Assembly (NCBI GenBank): GCA_031285085.1
Contig: JAITWW010000036.1
Span: 1 to 7,796, forward strand
From: Candidatus Methanofilum arcanum
GTDB lineage: Archaea; Halobacteriota; Methanomicrobia; Methanomicrobiales; Methanospirillaceae
DNA: 7,796 nt
Direction: 5' to 3'
Both the position numbers and the translations under genes were made by a program. The notes under the pieces are model-generated. The model did not search any database. It worked only from the letters and a program-made list of their open reading frames with translations, and was not told the DNA's origin. Shown in pieces: positions 1-5,273 of the stretch; positions within the stretch are counted from its first letter, which is position 1, and the number at the start of each line of letters is the position of its first letter.

Positions 1-762
1 CGGGGTGAGAGATTGTGTCCCTACTGGTGGCGCTGGCGTTCTGGTGGCCCCTGTTGTTTTCGGATCTGGGGTTGCGTGTGTTCGTTGTGTCTGGTGTGGG
101 GTCAGCGTTGGGGTAGGCGTTGGTGTGCACAATATTGGGGTTGGGGTTGGTGTGCACAATATTGGGGTAGGTGTTGGCGTGCACAACGTTGGGGTTGGTG
201 TTGGCGTACACAATGTTGGCGTTGGTGTTGGTGTGCACAATGTTGGCGTTGGTGTTGGTGTGCACAATGTTGGGGTAGGTGTTGGTGTGCACAATGTTGG
301 GGTTGGCGTTGGCGTACACAATGTTGGTGTTGGTGTACACAATGTTGGAGTAGGCGTTGGCGTACACAACGGAACATCAGAGACGTGAATATATTCGTGA
401 TATGAGCGAGTTTCTGAGCCGAAGCTGTTTTTGATTAAGAGTGTGACAGAATATTTGCCTGACTTGTCATAGCGATGCTTTGGATGTTGCTCTGTGCTAC
501 CAGTACCGTCACCGAAGTCCCACAGCCACGTTGTTGGATTTCCTGTACTTTGGTCATGGAATTGAACCTCAAGAGGAGCCACTCCTTCCTTTGGAACTGC
601 TGTGAATAATGCTTCCATGCTTGCATAAATGCATGGTTCTCCCTCATTGCATGATTCGGCTCCGATATTTGTGACGCTATCCGAAGCACTTACAACACAC
701 GCTTGCAGCGTTACTGCCAGTGCTATAACTAAGATAATATAGAAAACCCCCCTATCTATCAT
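1..762 (-). CDS. Secreted PKD-domain protein with Cys-Thr-Pro tandem repeats (3' end beyond window)
   Basis: The frame is open from ATG 762-760 to the left edge (254 codons, no stop), with an in-frame TGA just upstream, so 762 is the only sensible ATG. Residues 1-26 form a signal peptide: a short basic N-terminus, a hydrophobic core at 6-20, then LQACVVSA. SPase I cleavage after VSA is likely; LQAC at 19-22 is only a poor lipobox. Residues about 52-127 are a PKD beta-sandwich domain, with APLEVQF at 62-68, the WDFGDG hallmark at 81-86, and HRYDKSGKYSVTL at 96-108. Residues 132-219 are ten repeats of LCTPTPTPT, and a degenerate Thr/Pro-rich tail follows to the edge. PKD domains are extracellular adhesion or structural modules, common in methanogen surface proteins. 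A structural or adhesive envelope role is inferred. Further C-terminal domains or an anchor may lie outside the window. No clear Shine-Dalgarno is visible. Confidence 0.85.
   Translation of the reverse strand, partial: MIDRGVFYIILVIALAVTLQACVVSASDSVTNIGAESCNEGEPCIYASMEALFTAVPKEGVAPLEVQFHDQSTGNPTTWLWDFGDGTGSTEQHPKHRYDKSGKYSVTLLIKNSFGSETRSYHEYIHVSDVPLCTPTPTPTLCTPTPTLCTPTPTPTLCTPTPTPTLCTPTPTPTLCTPTPTPTLCTPTPTPTLCTPTPTPILCTPTPTPILCTPTPTPTLTPHQTQRTHATPDPKTTGATRTPAPPVGTQSLTP
106..369 (-). repeat. Ten tandem 27-bp coding repeats (LCTPTPTPT)
   Basis: Read on the minus strand, bases 369 to 106 are nine 27-bp units and one 21-bp unit (the second, 342-322, lacks one Thr-Pro pair), each coding Leu-Cys followed by Thr-Pro dipeptides. 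Units 267-241 and 240-214 are identical in sequence. The other differences are nearly all third-base changes in Thr, Pro or Cys codons. The exceptions are Thr to Ile at the end of units 186-160 and 159-133. Upstream of 106 (toward the left edge) the pattern decays and the cysteine is lost. Confidence 0.9.
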
Positions 763-822
763 ACATTTACTAGTGAGTCAGGTGCACATAAACAATTCGA
801 TACACAAGTACTTGACACAAAG

Positions 823-832
823 AAAATATAAA
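823..832 (-). promoter_or_regulatory. Putative TATA box for the PKD-repeat gene
   Basis: On the minus strand this reads TTTATATTTT, a good archaeal TATA box. A start about 25 bases downstream would fall near 802 and give a leader of about 40 bases before ATG 762. This is motif-based inference only. Confidence 0.45.
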
Positions 833-1173
833 TGCATTATCAATCATAAAAAAAAGAAGCACTATTTTTCCAATTTCATCAATAAATATTCGACTTTTTT
901 CAAATCATCTCATTCCTCATTTTTAGAGACAAATGCGCTTTTAATTTTAATTCATATTTTTTTAGAGAAGGTGGATCGAATAATTCAACTTTTGCTTATC
1001 ATACGTCTACTTTTTCAAAAAAAAGAAATGAATGCATGTGTACAGGGGCTATCTATAAGGTGGAACAATTTCTGCAAAAGATGATTTACAATGGCTGGCT
1101 ACATAAAGAAAGTAAAAACTCTTGTAAGCTACATCACAGAAGCTCCACAAAAAGGCCTCCTTTAGATTCATTC

Positions 1174-1192
1174 TTATATGTTTAGAGGCAAT
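1174..1192 (+). promoter_or_regulatory. Putative tRNA-Arg promoter (TATA plus AGAGGCAAT element)
   Basis: TTATATGTT at 1174-1182 is a TATA-like box starting 44 bp before the tRNA. One base later comes AGAGGCAAT at 1184-1192. The same two words occur in the same order upstream of tRNA-Val at 7432-7412, which supports a shared stable-RNA promoter. Transcription would start near 1202 by normal archaeal spacing. Confidence 0.55.
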
Positions 1193-1217
1193 ATGTACAG
1201 GTACTACGAGCATGAGA

Positions 1218-1292
1218 GGATCTGTGGCTTAGCCAGGATAGAGCGTCGGGCTTCTAACCCGAATGTCGGGGGTTCGAATCCCTCCAGGTCCG
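1218..1292 (+). tRNA. tRNA-Arg (anticodon UCU)
   Basis: A full cloverleaf can be folded. The acceptor stem is GGATCTG with CAGGTCC (one T-G pair), the D stem GCTT with GAGC, and the anticodon stem TCGGG with CCCGA. The anticodon loop is CTTCTAA, giving anticodon TCT, which reads AGA/AGG. The T stem is GGGGG with CCCTC (one G-T pair) around the TTCGAAT loop, and the discriminator is G at 1292. The 3' CCA is not encoded, so it would be added by the CCA-adding enzyme. No intron is visible. A T5 run at 1308-1312 can end transcription. Confidence 0.95.
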
Positions 1293-1307
1293 TTACGTAG
1301 TACATTA

Positions 1308-1312
1308 TTTTT
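1308..1312 (+). terminator. T-run terminator after tRNA-Arg
   Basis: TTTTT lies 15 bp after the tRNA 3' end in AT-rich DNA, followed by further T-rich sequence to about 1318. This fits oligo-T termination by archaeal RNA polymerase. Confidence 0.5.
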
Positions 1313-1646
1313 CTATTTCCATTATGTTCTGTAAAATCCTTTCGTAGCGCCAGTATACTTCGCTATAATGCATATTCAATTCCTGATATCGTTTCATATG
1401 TAAAATGATACATGGGCATGCATTCACAAAAGGCAACAAAAGAATAGATAAGGAAAATAAACTTATGCGCTTCTGATGAGAAAGGAAAGTATATTTTTCA
1501 TATCGTAATATATTATATACATATCTCTCTTGCAATAGTAGCACTGATGACTATTTTTCATATTGTATGTTTATTGTAACATTTTTTCTTATGTGACATG
1601 TACTGGGCCTCATGTAATATATTTAAACCAAATAATAATTAAGTAC

Positions 1647-1654
1647 TATAAATA
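1647..1654 (+). promoter_or_regulatory. Putative TATA box for the secreted PPC-like protein
   Basis: TATAAATA is followed by more A/T. The predicted start near 1675 would give a leader of about 100 nt before ATG 1779. A second AT-rich candidate, around 1716-1729, would give a short leader of about 30 nt, so the start site is not settled. Confidence 0.45.
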
Positions 1655-1659
1655 AATAT

Positions 1660-1676
1660 AGTTCTGGAAAAGAACT
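1660..1676 (+). promoter_or_regulatory. Inverted repeat AGTTCT-N5-AGAACT next to the putative start site
   Basis: A perfect 6-bp inverted repeat with the 5-bp spacer GGAAA lies just downstream of the TATA box. It could be an operator between TATA and the start site, or a hairpin at the very 5' end of the mRNA. No assignment to a known regulator is possible. Confidence 0.35.
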
Positions 1677-1766
1677 CAAAGGGGAATGTTGATATTTATG
1701 TTCATCCAAGGTATGTTTAAAGAGATATAGGACTGACACATTTGACTCTTCGGTCTTCTATCTTAT

Positions 1767-1772
1767 AGGAGA
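1767..1772 (+). promoter_or_regulatory. Shine-Dalgarno AGGAGA
   Basis: AGGAGA ends 6 nt before ATG 1779. This fixes the start of the secreted protein and suggests efficient translation. Confidence 0.75.
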
Positions 1773-1778
1773 ATCTTT

Positions 1779-2711
1779 ATGAAATATACATATATCAAAG
1801 CCGTACTTCTTGCGTGCCTTGCATTAGGACTTTGCATCCTCCCTGCTTCAGCTACAAACAACTTTGGCTCAGGGACAGCATATCTGTATCAAGGCCAAGC
1901 ACAGGTGTACACCGTCAGTATAGATTCTTATGCTCAGATCTACATGACACCTCCAGCAGGTGCCAATTTTGATCTCTATGCACTGCAGTGTCAGGGATCC
2001 TATCATGGATGTTCCTGCCCAACATCTTCCTATGTAATGCAATATGCAACATATGTATCCCGCAACGGTGTTGGTACACAAGATGTGCTGAACCTGCCAC
2101 GTGGAACATGGTGCATTGCTGTCTTTGCCAAATTAGGTAGTGGTAGCTACTCCATCTCTGAAGTAAGTTCACTAAAACCAAACCCAACAAAGGTTCCAAC
2201 GAGAGTTCCAACAGCAGCCCCACCAGTTCAACCATCAAACCCGGGTCTATATAAGCAGGATATCCAGTATGGAAACGCTATTCAGGGAAAATCAACCGTG
2301 TACACCTATCAGATTGGTGGAGGTAGAACCGCAATTGAGTGGTATGCACAGCCAACAAGCTGCAATGCATATGAGCCACCAGTTATCATGGCTGCCTCAT
2401 CCTCGATTAGCAGCATGCGCCAACCTTATCCATCATGTAATGTAGATCTTGATCTGTATGTCTACAAGAACTGTGATCCACGTTATTCCCGCTGTAAAGC
2501 CCTCTATGCAGATACTTCATCTGGATCTGGAGCATATGTAGGTATTCCATATCCTGAGATTGGAGCAAAGTTCTATGTCCAAGTCTATGCAAAACGTGGT
2601 GCAGCTCCATTCCGTGTCATTGCACGCAGCTACACTGAGAATGAAGCACCAATTGTTATGATGTCAGTTCCTGACCTGTACACTGCATCAAATGTTGAAG
2701 CACCTGCATAA
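1779..2711 (+). CDS. Secreted cysteine-rich protein with two PPC-like domains
   Basis: The product has 310 aa. Residues 1-25 are a clear signal peptide: MKYTYIK, a hydrophobic core, then the PASA cleavage site at 22-25. Two domains with the feel of pre-peptidase C-terminal (PPC) beta-sandwiches follow, at about 32-128 (FDLYA, then LPRGTWCIAVFAK) and 160-285 (VDLDLYVYKNC, then FYVQVYAKRGAAPFRVIA). A Pro/Thr-rich linker joins them at 133-155. The mature chain has eight cysteines, four per domain (71, 78, 80, 112; 195, 220, 232, 239), so two disulfides per domain are plausible. It is rich in Tyr and Ser. There is no C-terminal membrane anchor, so it is probably released or assembled into the envelope. 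No protease or other catalytic motif is visible. The strong Shine-Dalgarno and long leader suggest abundant expression. An S-layer, sheath or matrix role is inference; the family is not recognised with certainty. Confidence 0.85.
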   Translation: MKYTYIKAVLLACLALGLCILPASATNNFGSGTAYLYQGQAQVYTVSIDSYAQIYMTPPAGANFDLYALQCQGSYHGCSCPTSSYVMQYATYVSRNGVGTQDVLNLPRGTWCIAVFAKLGSGSYSISEVSSLKPNPTKVPTRVPTAAPPVQPSNPGLYKQDIQYGNAIQGKSTVYTYQIGGGRTAIEWYAQPTSCNAYEPPVIMAASSSISSMRQPYPSCNVDLDLYVYKNCDPRYSRCKALYADTSSGSGAYVGIPYPEIGAKFYVQVYAKRGAAPFRVIARSYTENEAPIVMMSVPDLYTASNVEAPA

Positions 2712-2729
2712 AAAAAATGCCACAACCTC

Positions 2730-2769
2730 TTTTTTCCTCCCTCTGAGTTCATCGTGTTTTTTTCCTCCC
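2730..2769 (+). terminator. Double T-run terminator
   Basis: Two copies of TTTTTTCCTCCC (2730-2741 and 2758-2769) lie 28 bp apart, starting 18 bp after the stop. Oligo-T runs without a hairpin are the normal archaeal intrinsic termination signal. Tandem copies suit a strongly transcribed gene and insulate the next promoter. Confidence 0.55.
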
Positions 2770-2791
2770 ACCGTTTTACATTTGCATCAGC

Positions 2792-2805
2792 AAAGATCGA
2801 TCTTT
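2792..2805. promoter_or_regulatory. Perfect 14-bp palindrome AAAGATCGATCTTT at the NrpR-like gene promoter
   Basis: The palindrome overlaps the only good TATA candidate (CTTTATACC, 2802-2810) before ATG 2835. A dimeric regulator bound here would block TBP. It does not match GGAA-N6-TTCC, the NrpR operator reported in methanogens, so if it is an operator it belongs to another regulator or a diverged site. Confidence 0.45.
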
Positions 2806-2834
2806 ATACCCATCAGGGATGAGCTAATACAGAC

Positions 2835-3608
2835 ATGACTGCTAAGACCCTCTCCTTTGTTGATCATCGGATCGAGGAGCTCGCAATTCGAGTGACATAT
2901 GATCCAATATCCCACTCTGGGCTTGTGATTACAAATCTTTCATATGTACCTGATGCTCATTTGGATCAAGCCCTTTCAACATTTCAAATGGCATGTGATG
3001 CACATGTAACGCCAAGTCGACTTATACGGGTTGTATCTCCTCATGATCCACATAAACCAGAAATATATGCGCCGGATCATACTTCTCTTCCTTATGAGAT
3101 TCCACAAAATCACACTGCCGTTTTAACATTGTGCAGCGTTACTGTTGTTGGCCTTCTTATCAGAAACAAAATTCTTGTGCGACCTATTGGAGGTGGAGTT
3201 GTCGAGATAGCTGATAATGTTCCCCGGCGTTTTACTCACATGATTCGATATGATGCAACCACTATTGATCCCTTGTTGGTACTGATCTCACAGGAGACAA
3301 CATCCATTCACGAGATAATAAAGACCGGATCTGGAAATCTTCTTGCAAGTGTGCATGCATGCCATATGAATGCAGAGACTGAGGCTGGAAGAATATTAGA
3401 TCTGATCCCTCGATCCTGGTACACTGGTATTCTTGAGTTTGGTCTTCCCAATATGCCAATTCTTAGAATGCCAATAGATTCACGCTATTTTGGTATCGCG
3501 GCACTTGGCGGGACAAACTGGATTGCAGCCCTTGCAGAACAAAATATCAGGATATCAAGTATAGCTATGAAAGGGCTTGTTGATATCTCTGAATTTGATA
3601 TTATATGA
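2835..3608 (+). CDS. NrpR regulatory-domain (DUF128) protein without HTH, NrpRII-like
   Basis: The product has 257 aa. From residue 10 the chain matches the start of an NrpR regulatory domain (HRIEELAIRVTYDP). Family landmarks follow: CSVTVVGLLI at 100-109, GGGVVEIADNVPRRFTHMI at 119-137, TTIDPLLVLISQETTSI at 142-158, TGSGNLLASV at 164-173, and GLPNMPIL at 203-210 with PIDSRYFGIAALGGTNWIAA at 213-232. NrpR is the methanogen repressor of nitrogen-assimilation genes and senses 2-oxoglutarate. The usual protein has an N-terminal winged HTH before one or two of these domains. Here the domain begins almost at Met1, so the HTH is absent. This matches NrpRII of Methanosarcina, which works with a DNA-binding NrpRI partner. 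The C-terminus looks complete. No strong Shine-Dalgarno is seen, and TATA spacing suggests a very short leader. The family call is firm; the NrpRII-like role is inference. Confidence 0.8.
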   Translation: MTAKTLSFVDHRIEELAIRVTYDPISHSGLVITNLSYVPDAHLDQALSTFQMACDAHVTPSRLIRVVSPHDPHKPEIYAPDHTSLPYEIPQNHTAVLTLCSVTVVGLLIRNKILVRPIGGGVVEIADNVPRRFTHMIRYDATTIDPLLVLISQETTSIHEIIKTGSGNLLASVHACHMNAETEAGRILDLIPRSWYTGILEFGLPNMPILRMPIDSRYFGIAALGGTNWIAALAEQNIRISSIAMKGLVDISEFDII

Positions 3609-3625
3609 GAATATATAATGGTCAT

Positions 3626-3630
3626 GGAGT
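3626..3630 (+). promoter_or_regulatory. Shine-Dalgarno GGAGT
   Basis: GGAGT ends 7 nt before ATG 3638 and supports that start. An AT-rich ATATATAAT at 3611-3619 lies about 23 bp before the ATG, so a separate near-leaderless promoter for the dehydratase cannot be excluded. Confidence 0.6.
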
Positions 3631-3637
3631 TACATAA

Positions 3638-4774
3638 ATGCTTGAAGATAATACAAATGCAGAAATAATCAAAAACTATTATGCAGGGAAGAAAGTGCTT
3701 GTCACCGGAGATACTGGTTTTAAAGGCTCATGGCTTTCACTCTGGCTCTCCTATCTTGGAGCCCATGTATATGGTATTGGGCTTCCCCCTGTATCAAAAG
3801 AAGACAATTTCGTTCTCTCTGAGCTTGACTCACTCATCTCTCATACGACACTTGACATCTGTGAGTATCGGGCAGTTTACGATTATATGGAAAAGATCTC
3901 TCCAGATATTGTTTTTCACCTCGCTGCCCAACCACTTGTTCGCCTTTCCTATGAAACACCCCGCAAGACCATTGAAACAAATGTCATGGGCACGGTGCAT
4001 GTACTTGATGCAGTCCGACTTGTTCCATCGATACACACCGCTATCATGATAACCAGCGATAAATGCTATGAAAATAAAGAATGGGTTCATGGATATCGAG
4101 AATGTGATGAGATGGGGGGATATGATCCATACAGTGCCTCAAAAGGTGCAGCAGAGATCATAATACAGTCATATCTCCATTCTTTTTTCCATGATTGTAA
4201 CTCTGCTTGTATTGCATCTGTTCGTGCAGGGAATGTAATTGGGGGAGGGGATCAGGCAGCAGATCGCATTATACCAGACTGCATTCGTTCCATGCGAAGT
4301 GGAACAGATCTTATCATACGAAACCCTCATGCTCTTCGCCCTTGGCAACATGTTCTTGAGCCACTTTCTGGCTATCTCCTCCTTGGAGCTGTGCTTGGGG
4401 TGAAGCGTAGTTCTCATGGGAGTGCATACTGCGGCGAAAAACAACGTTTATGTGGTGCTTGGAATTTTGGTCCGCACTATGAAAGTATCATCTCCGTGGA
4501 GAAGATCGTAAAGACTCTTTTTGATATTGCAGGATCAGGAAGTTATTCTATTCAATCCTCTTCAAACAACCCCCATGAAGCATCTACACTTGCATTAGAT
4601 GTTGCAAAAGCTGCTTTACTCCTGAGATGGTACCCAATACTTGATATTCACGAGACATTACAATGGACATGGAGCGGTTATCAGGCAGAAAAATCAGGAA
4701 AATCGGTTCGCACTCATCGTATCCAACAGATTGAAGAGTACATGCACAGGATGGATAGCGTCTCACGACTATAG
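3638..4774 (+). CDS. rfbG: CDP-glucose 4,6-dehydratase
   Basis: This enzyme converts CDP-D-glucose to CDP-4-keto-6-deoxy-D-glucose in the cytoplasm, the entry to CDP-linked 3,6-dideoxy and branched deoxysugars of surface glycans. The 378-aa protein is an extended short-chain dehydrogenase. It has the NAD-binding loop GDTGFKGSW at 24-32, HLAAQPLVRLSY at 94-105, the active-site strand TSDKCYEN at 139-146, and catalytic Tyr165-x3-Lys169 in YDPYSASKG. The RfbG signatures RAGNVIGGGD (196-205) and RNPHALRPWQHVLEPL (228-243) separate it from dTDP- or GDP-sugar dehydratases. Length is close to the usual 350-370 aa, with a slightly extended N-terminus and an insert at about 256-271. It starts 29 bp after the NrpR-like gene on the same strand. 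The usual partners, glucose-1-phosphate cytidylyltransferase (RfbF) and the RfbH dehydrase, are not in the window. Confidence 0.93.
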   Translation: MLEDNTNAEIIKNYYAGKKVLVTGDTGFKGSWLSLWLSYLGAHVYGIGLPPVSKEDNFVLSELDSLISHTTLDICEYRAVYDYMEKISPDIVFHLAAQPLVRLSYETPRKTIETNVMGTVHVLDAVRLVPSIHTAIMITSDKCYENKEWVHGYRECDEMGGYDPYSASKGAAEIIIQSYLHSFFHDCNSACIASVRAGNVIGGGDQAADRIIPDCIRSMRSGTDLIIRNPHALRPWQHVLEPLSGYLLLGAVLGVKRSSHGSAYCGEKQRLCGAWNFGPHYESIISVEKIVKTLFDIAGSGSYSIQSSSNNPHEASTLALDVAKAALLLRWYPILDIHETLQWTWSGYQAEKSGKSVRTHRIQQIEEYMHRMDSVSRL

Positions 4775-5064
4775 TCGTTCATCAAAAACCTTATTACCTG
4801 TTCATAGCAACTAATAGTATAGTATTGCATCACCGTAAAAAGAGATTAAACATTGTTATTATGAGAGAGATCTCATCTGTGTACCTGTAGATCGTTATCG
4901 TACAAATTTGTGCAAAAAGGGCTTTCATTCATAAGAATTAACATCAATATACCTCTTTTATTACAGTCATAATCATCGCATATTACAACTGCTATAATGA
5001 TACAGTTTCTTGTACTATCCGTCTGTGATTATTACAATCATCTGTGAATATCAGGCATCCAGGT

Positions 5065-5178
5065 ATGGAACAAATACCACCAGAACACAATGAATTCTCA
5101 TATGTACAAAAAAAAGGAAGAAAAAGGAAAAGGAGGCTCAGTAATGATTACATAGAAGTATCATCCAGACGAAGATAG
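5065..5178 (+). CDS. Possible 37-aa basic small protein
   Basis: The frame starts MEQIPPEHNEF, passes through a very basic patch KKGRKRKRR at residues 16-24, and ends SSRRR. The basic patch is coded by an A/G-rich stretch that also contains a Shine-Dalgarno-like AGGAGG, so the protein may be a by-product of that composition. No Shine-Dalgarno lies before its own ATG. No family is recognised. It would end 95 bp before the S1-domain gene on the same strand. Confidence 0.22.
   Translation: MEQIPPEHNEFSYVQKKGRKRKRRLSNDYIEVSSRRR
5131..5155 (+). promoter_or_regulatory. Consensus Shine-Dalgarno followed by a three-codon ORF
   Basis: AGGAGG at 5131-5136 ends 7 nt before ATG 5144, the best ribosome site in this intergenic region. 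The frame it opens is only ATG-ATT-ACA-TAG. It may be a translated leader upstream of the S1-domain gene, or a relic of an earlier start. Confidence 0.3.
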
Positions 5179-5273
5179 CTATGCTATGGCAAGATCAGAT
5201 CAGATCAGTTTTTGCCCATTGTGAGCACACAAAGGACCAATGTCCATCTCTAAAAACGAAAAGGTATATCAAA

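Larger units (their letters stand above)
763..1217. other. AT-rich intergenic region
   Basis: This stretch between the PKD-repeat gene and tRNA-Arg is strongly AT-rich. It holds the promoter of the minus-strand gene and the promoter of the tRNA. A 24-codon plus-strand ORF at 1091-1165 (starts MAGYIKKVKTL) has no visible Shine-Dalgarno and is not supported as a gene. The 103-codon plus-strand frame at 773-1084 starts inside the opposing gene's leader and has AT-driven composition (many Lys, Ile, Asn, Phe), so I do not call it. Confidence 0.5.
1293..1778. other. AT-rich intergenic region with promoter and leader of the next gene
   Basis: After the tRNA terminator no supported gene is present until 1779. 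A minus-strand 79-codon frame (1544-1305, GTG start) runs to the tRNA terminator but has no Shine-Dalgarno or recognisable domain. The last 130 bp carry a TATA box, a short inverted repeat and a leader of about 100 nt. Confidence 0.5.
4775..5273. other. AT-rich intergenic region with small inverted repeats
   Basis: No well supported gene lies between the dehydratase and the S1 protein. Visible structure includes ATGAGA-N4-TCTCAT at 4861-4876, the 10-bp palindrome ACAAATTTGT at 4902-4911, and TGATT-N5-AATCA at 5026-5040. There is also a possible 37-codon ORF at 5065-5178, AGGAGG before a three-codon ORF at 5131-5155, and three GATCA copies at about 5191-5205. A TATA-like CTATAATGAT at 4992-5001 may serve downstream transcription. 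Confidence 0.5.

Noticed and set aside
106..369. CRISPR-like array
   Set aside because: The units are contiguous with no unique spacers and are in frame in a coding gene.
5..405. Plus-strand Gly/Val-rich or Trp/Cys-rich repeat proteins (GVGVGVHN and WCAQ frames)
   Set aside because: They are antisense readings of the Cys-Thr-Pro repeats. The minus-strand frame has a signal peptide, a PKD domain and synonymous variation; the plus frames have none.
435..689. Minus-strand 84-codon ORF
   Set aside because: It overlaps the PKD domain in another frame and has no recognisable domain.
773..1084. Plus-strand 103-codon ORF
   Set aside because: It has a GTG start inside the promoter of the opposing gene, AT-driven composition, no Shine-Dalgarno and no domain.
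1218..1292. tRNA-Arg as an integration site of a mobile element
   Set aside because: No second copy of the tRNA 3' end, integrase or phage-like gene is seen in the window.
1305..1544. Minus-strand 79-codon ORF with a hydrophobic stretch
   Set aside because: It has a GTG start with no ribosome site, AT-rich random-like composition, and runs into the tRNA terminator.
5191..5205. Three GATCA copies in a row
   Set aside because: This is too short to separate from chance and has no partner sites or known role here.
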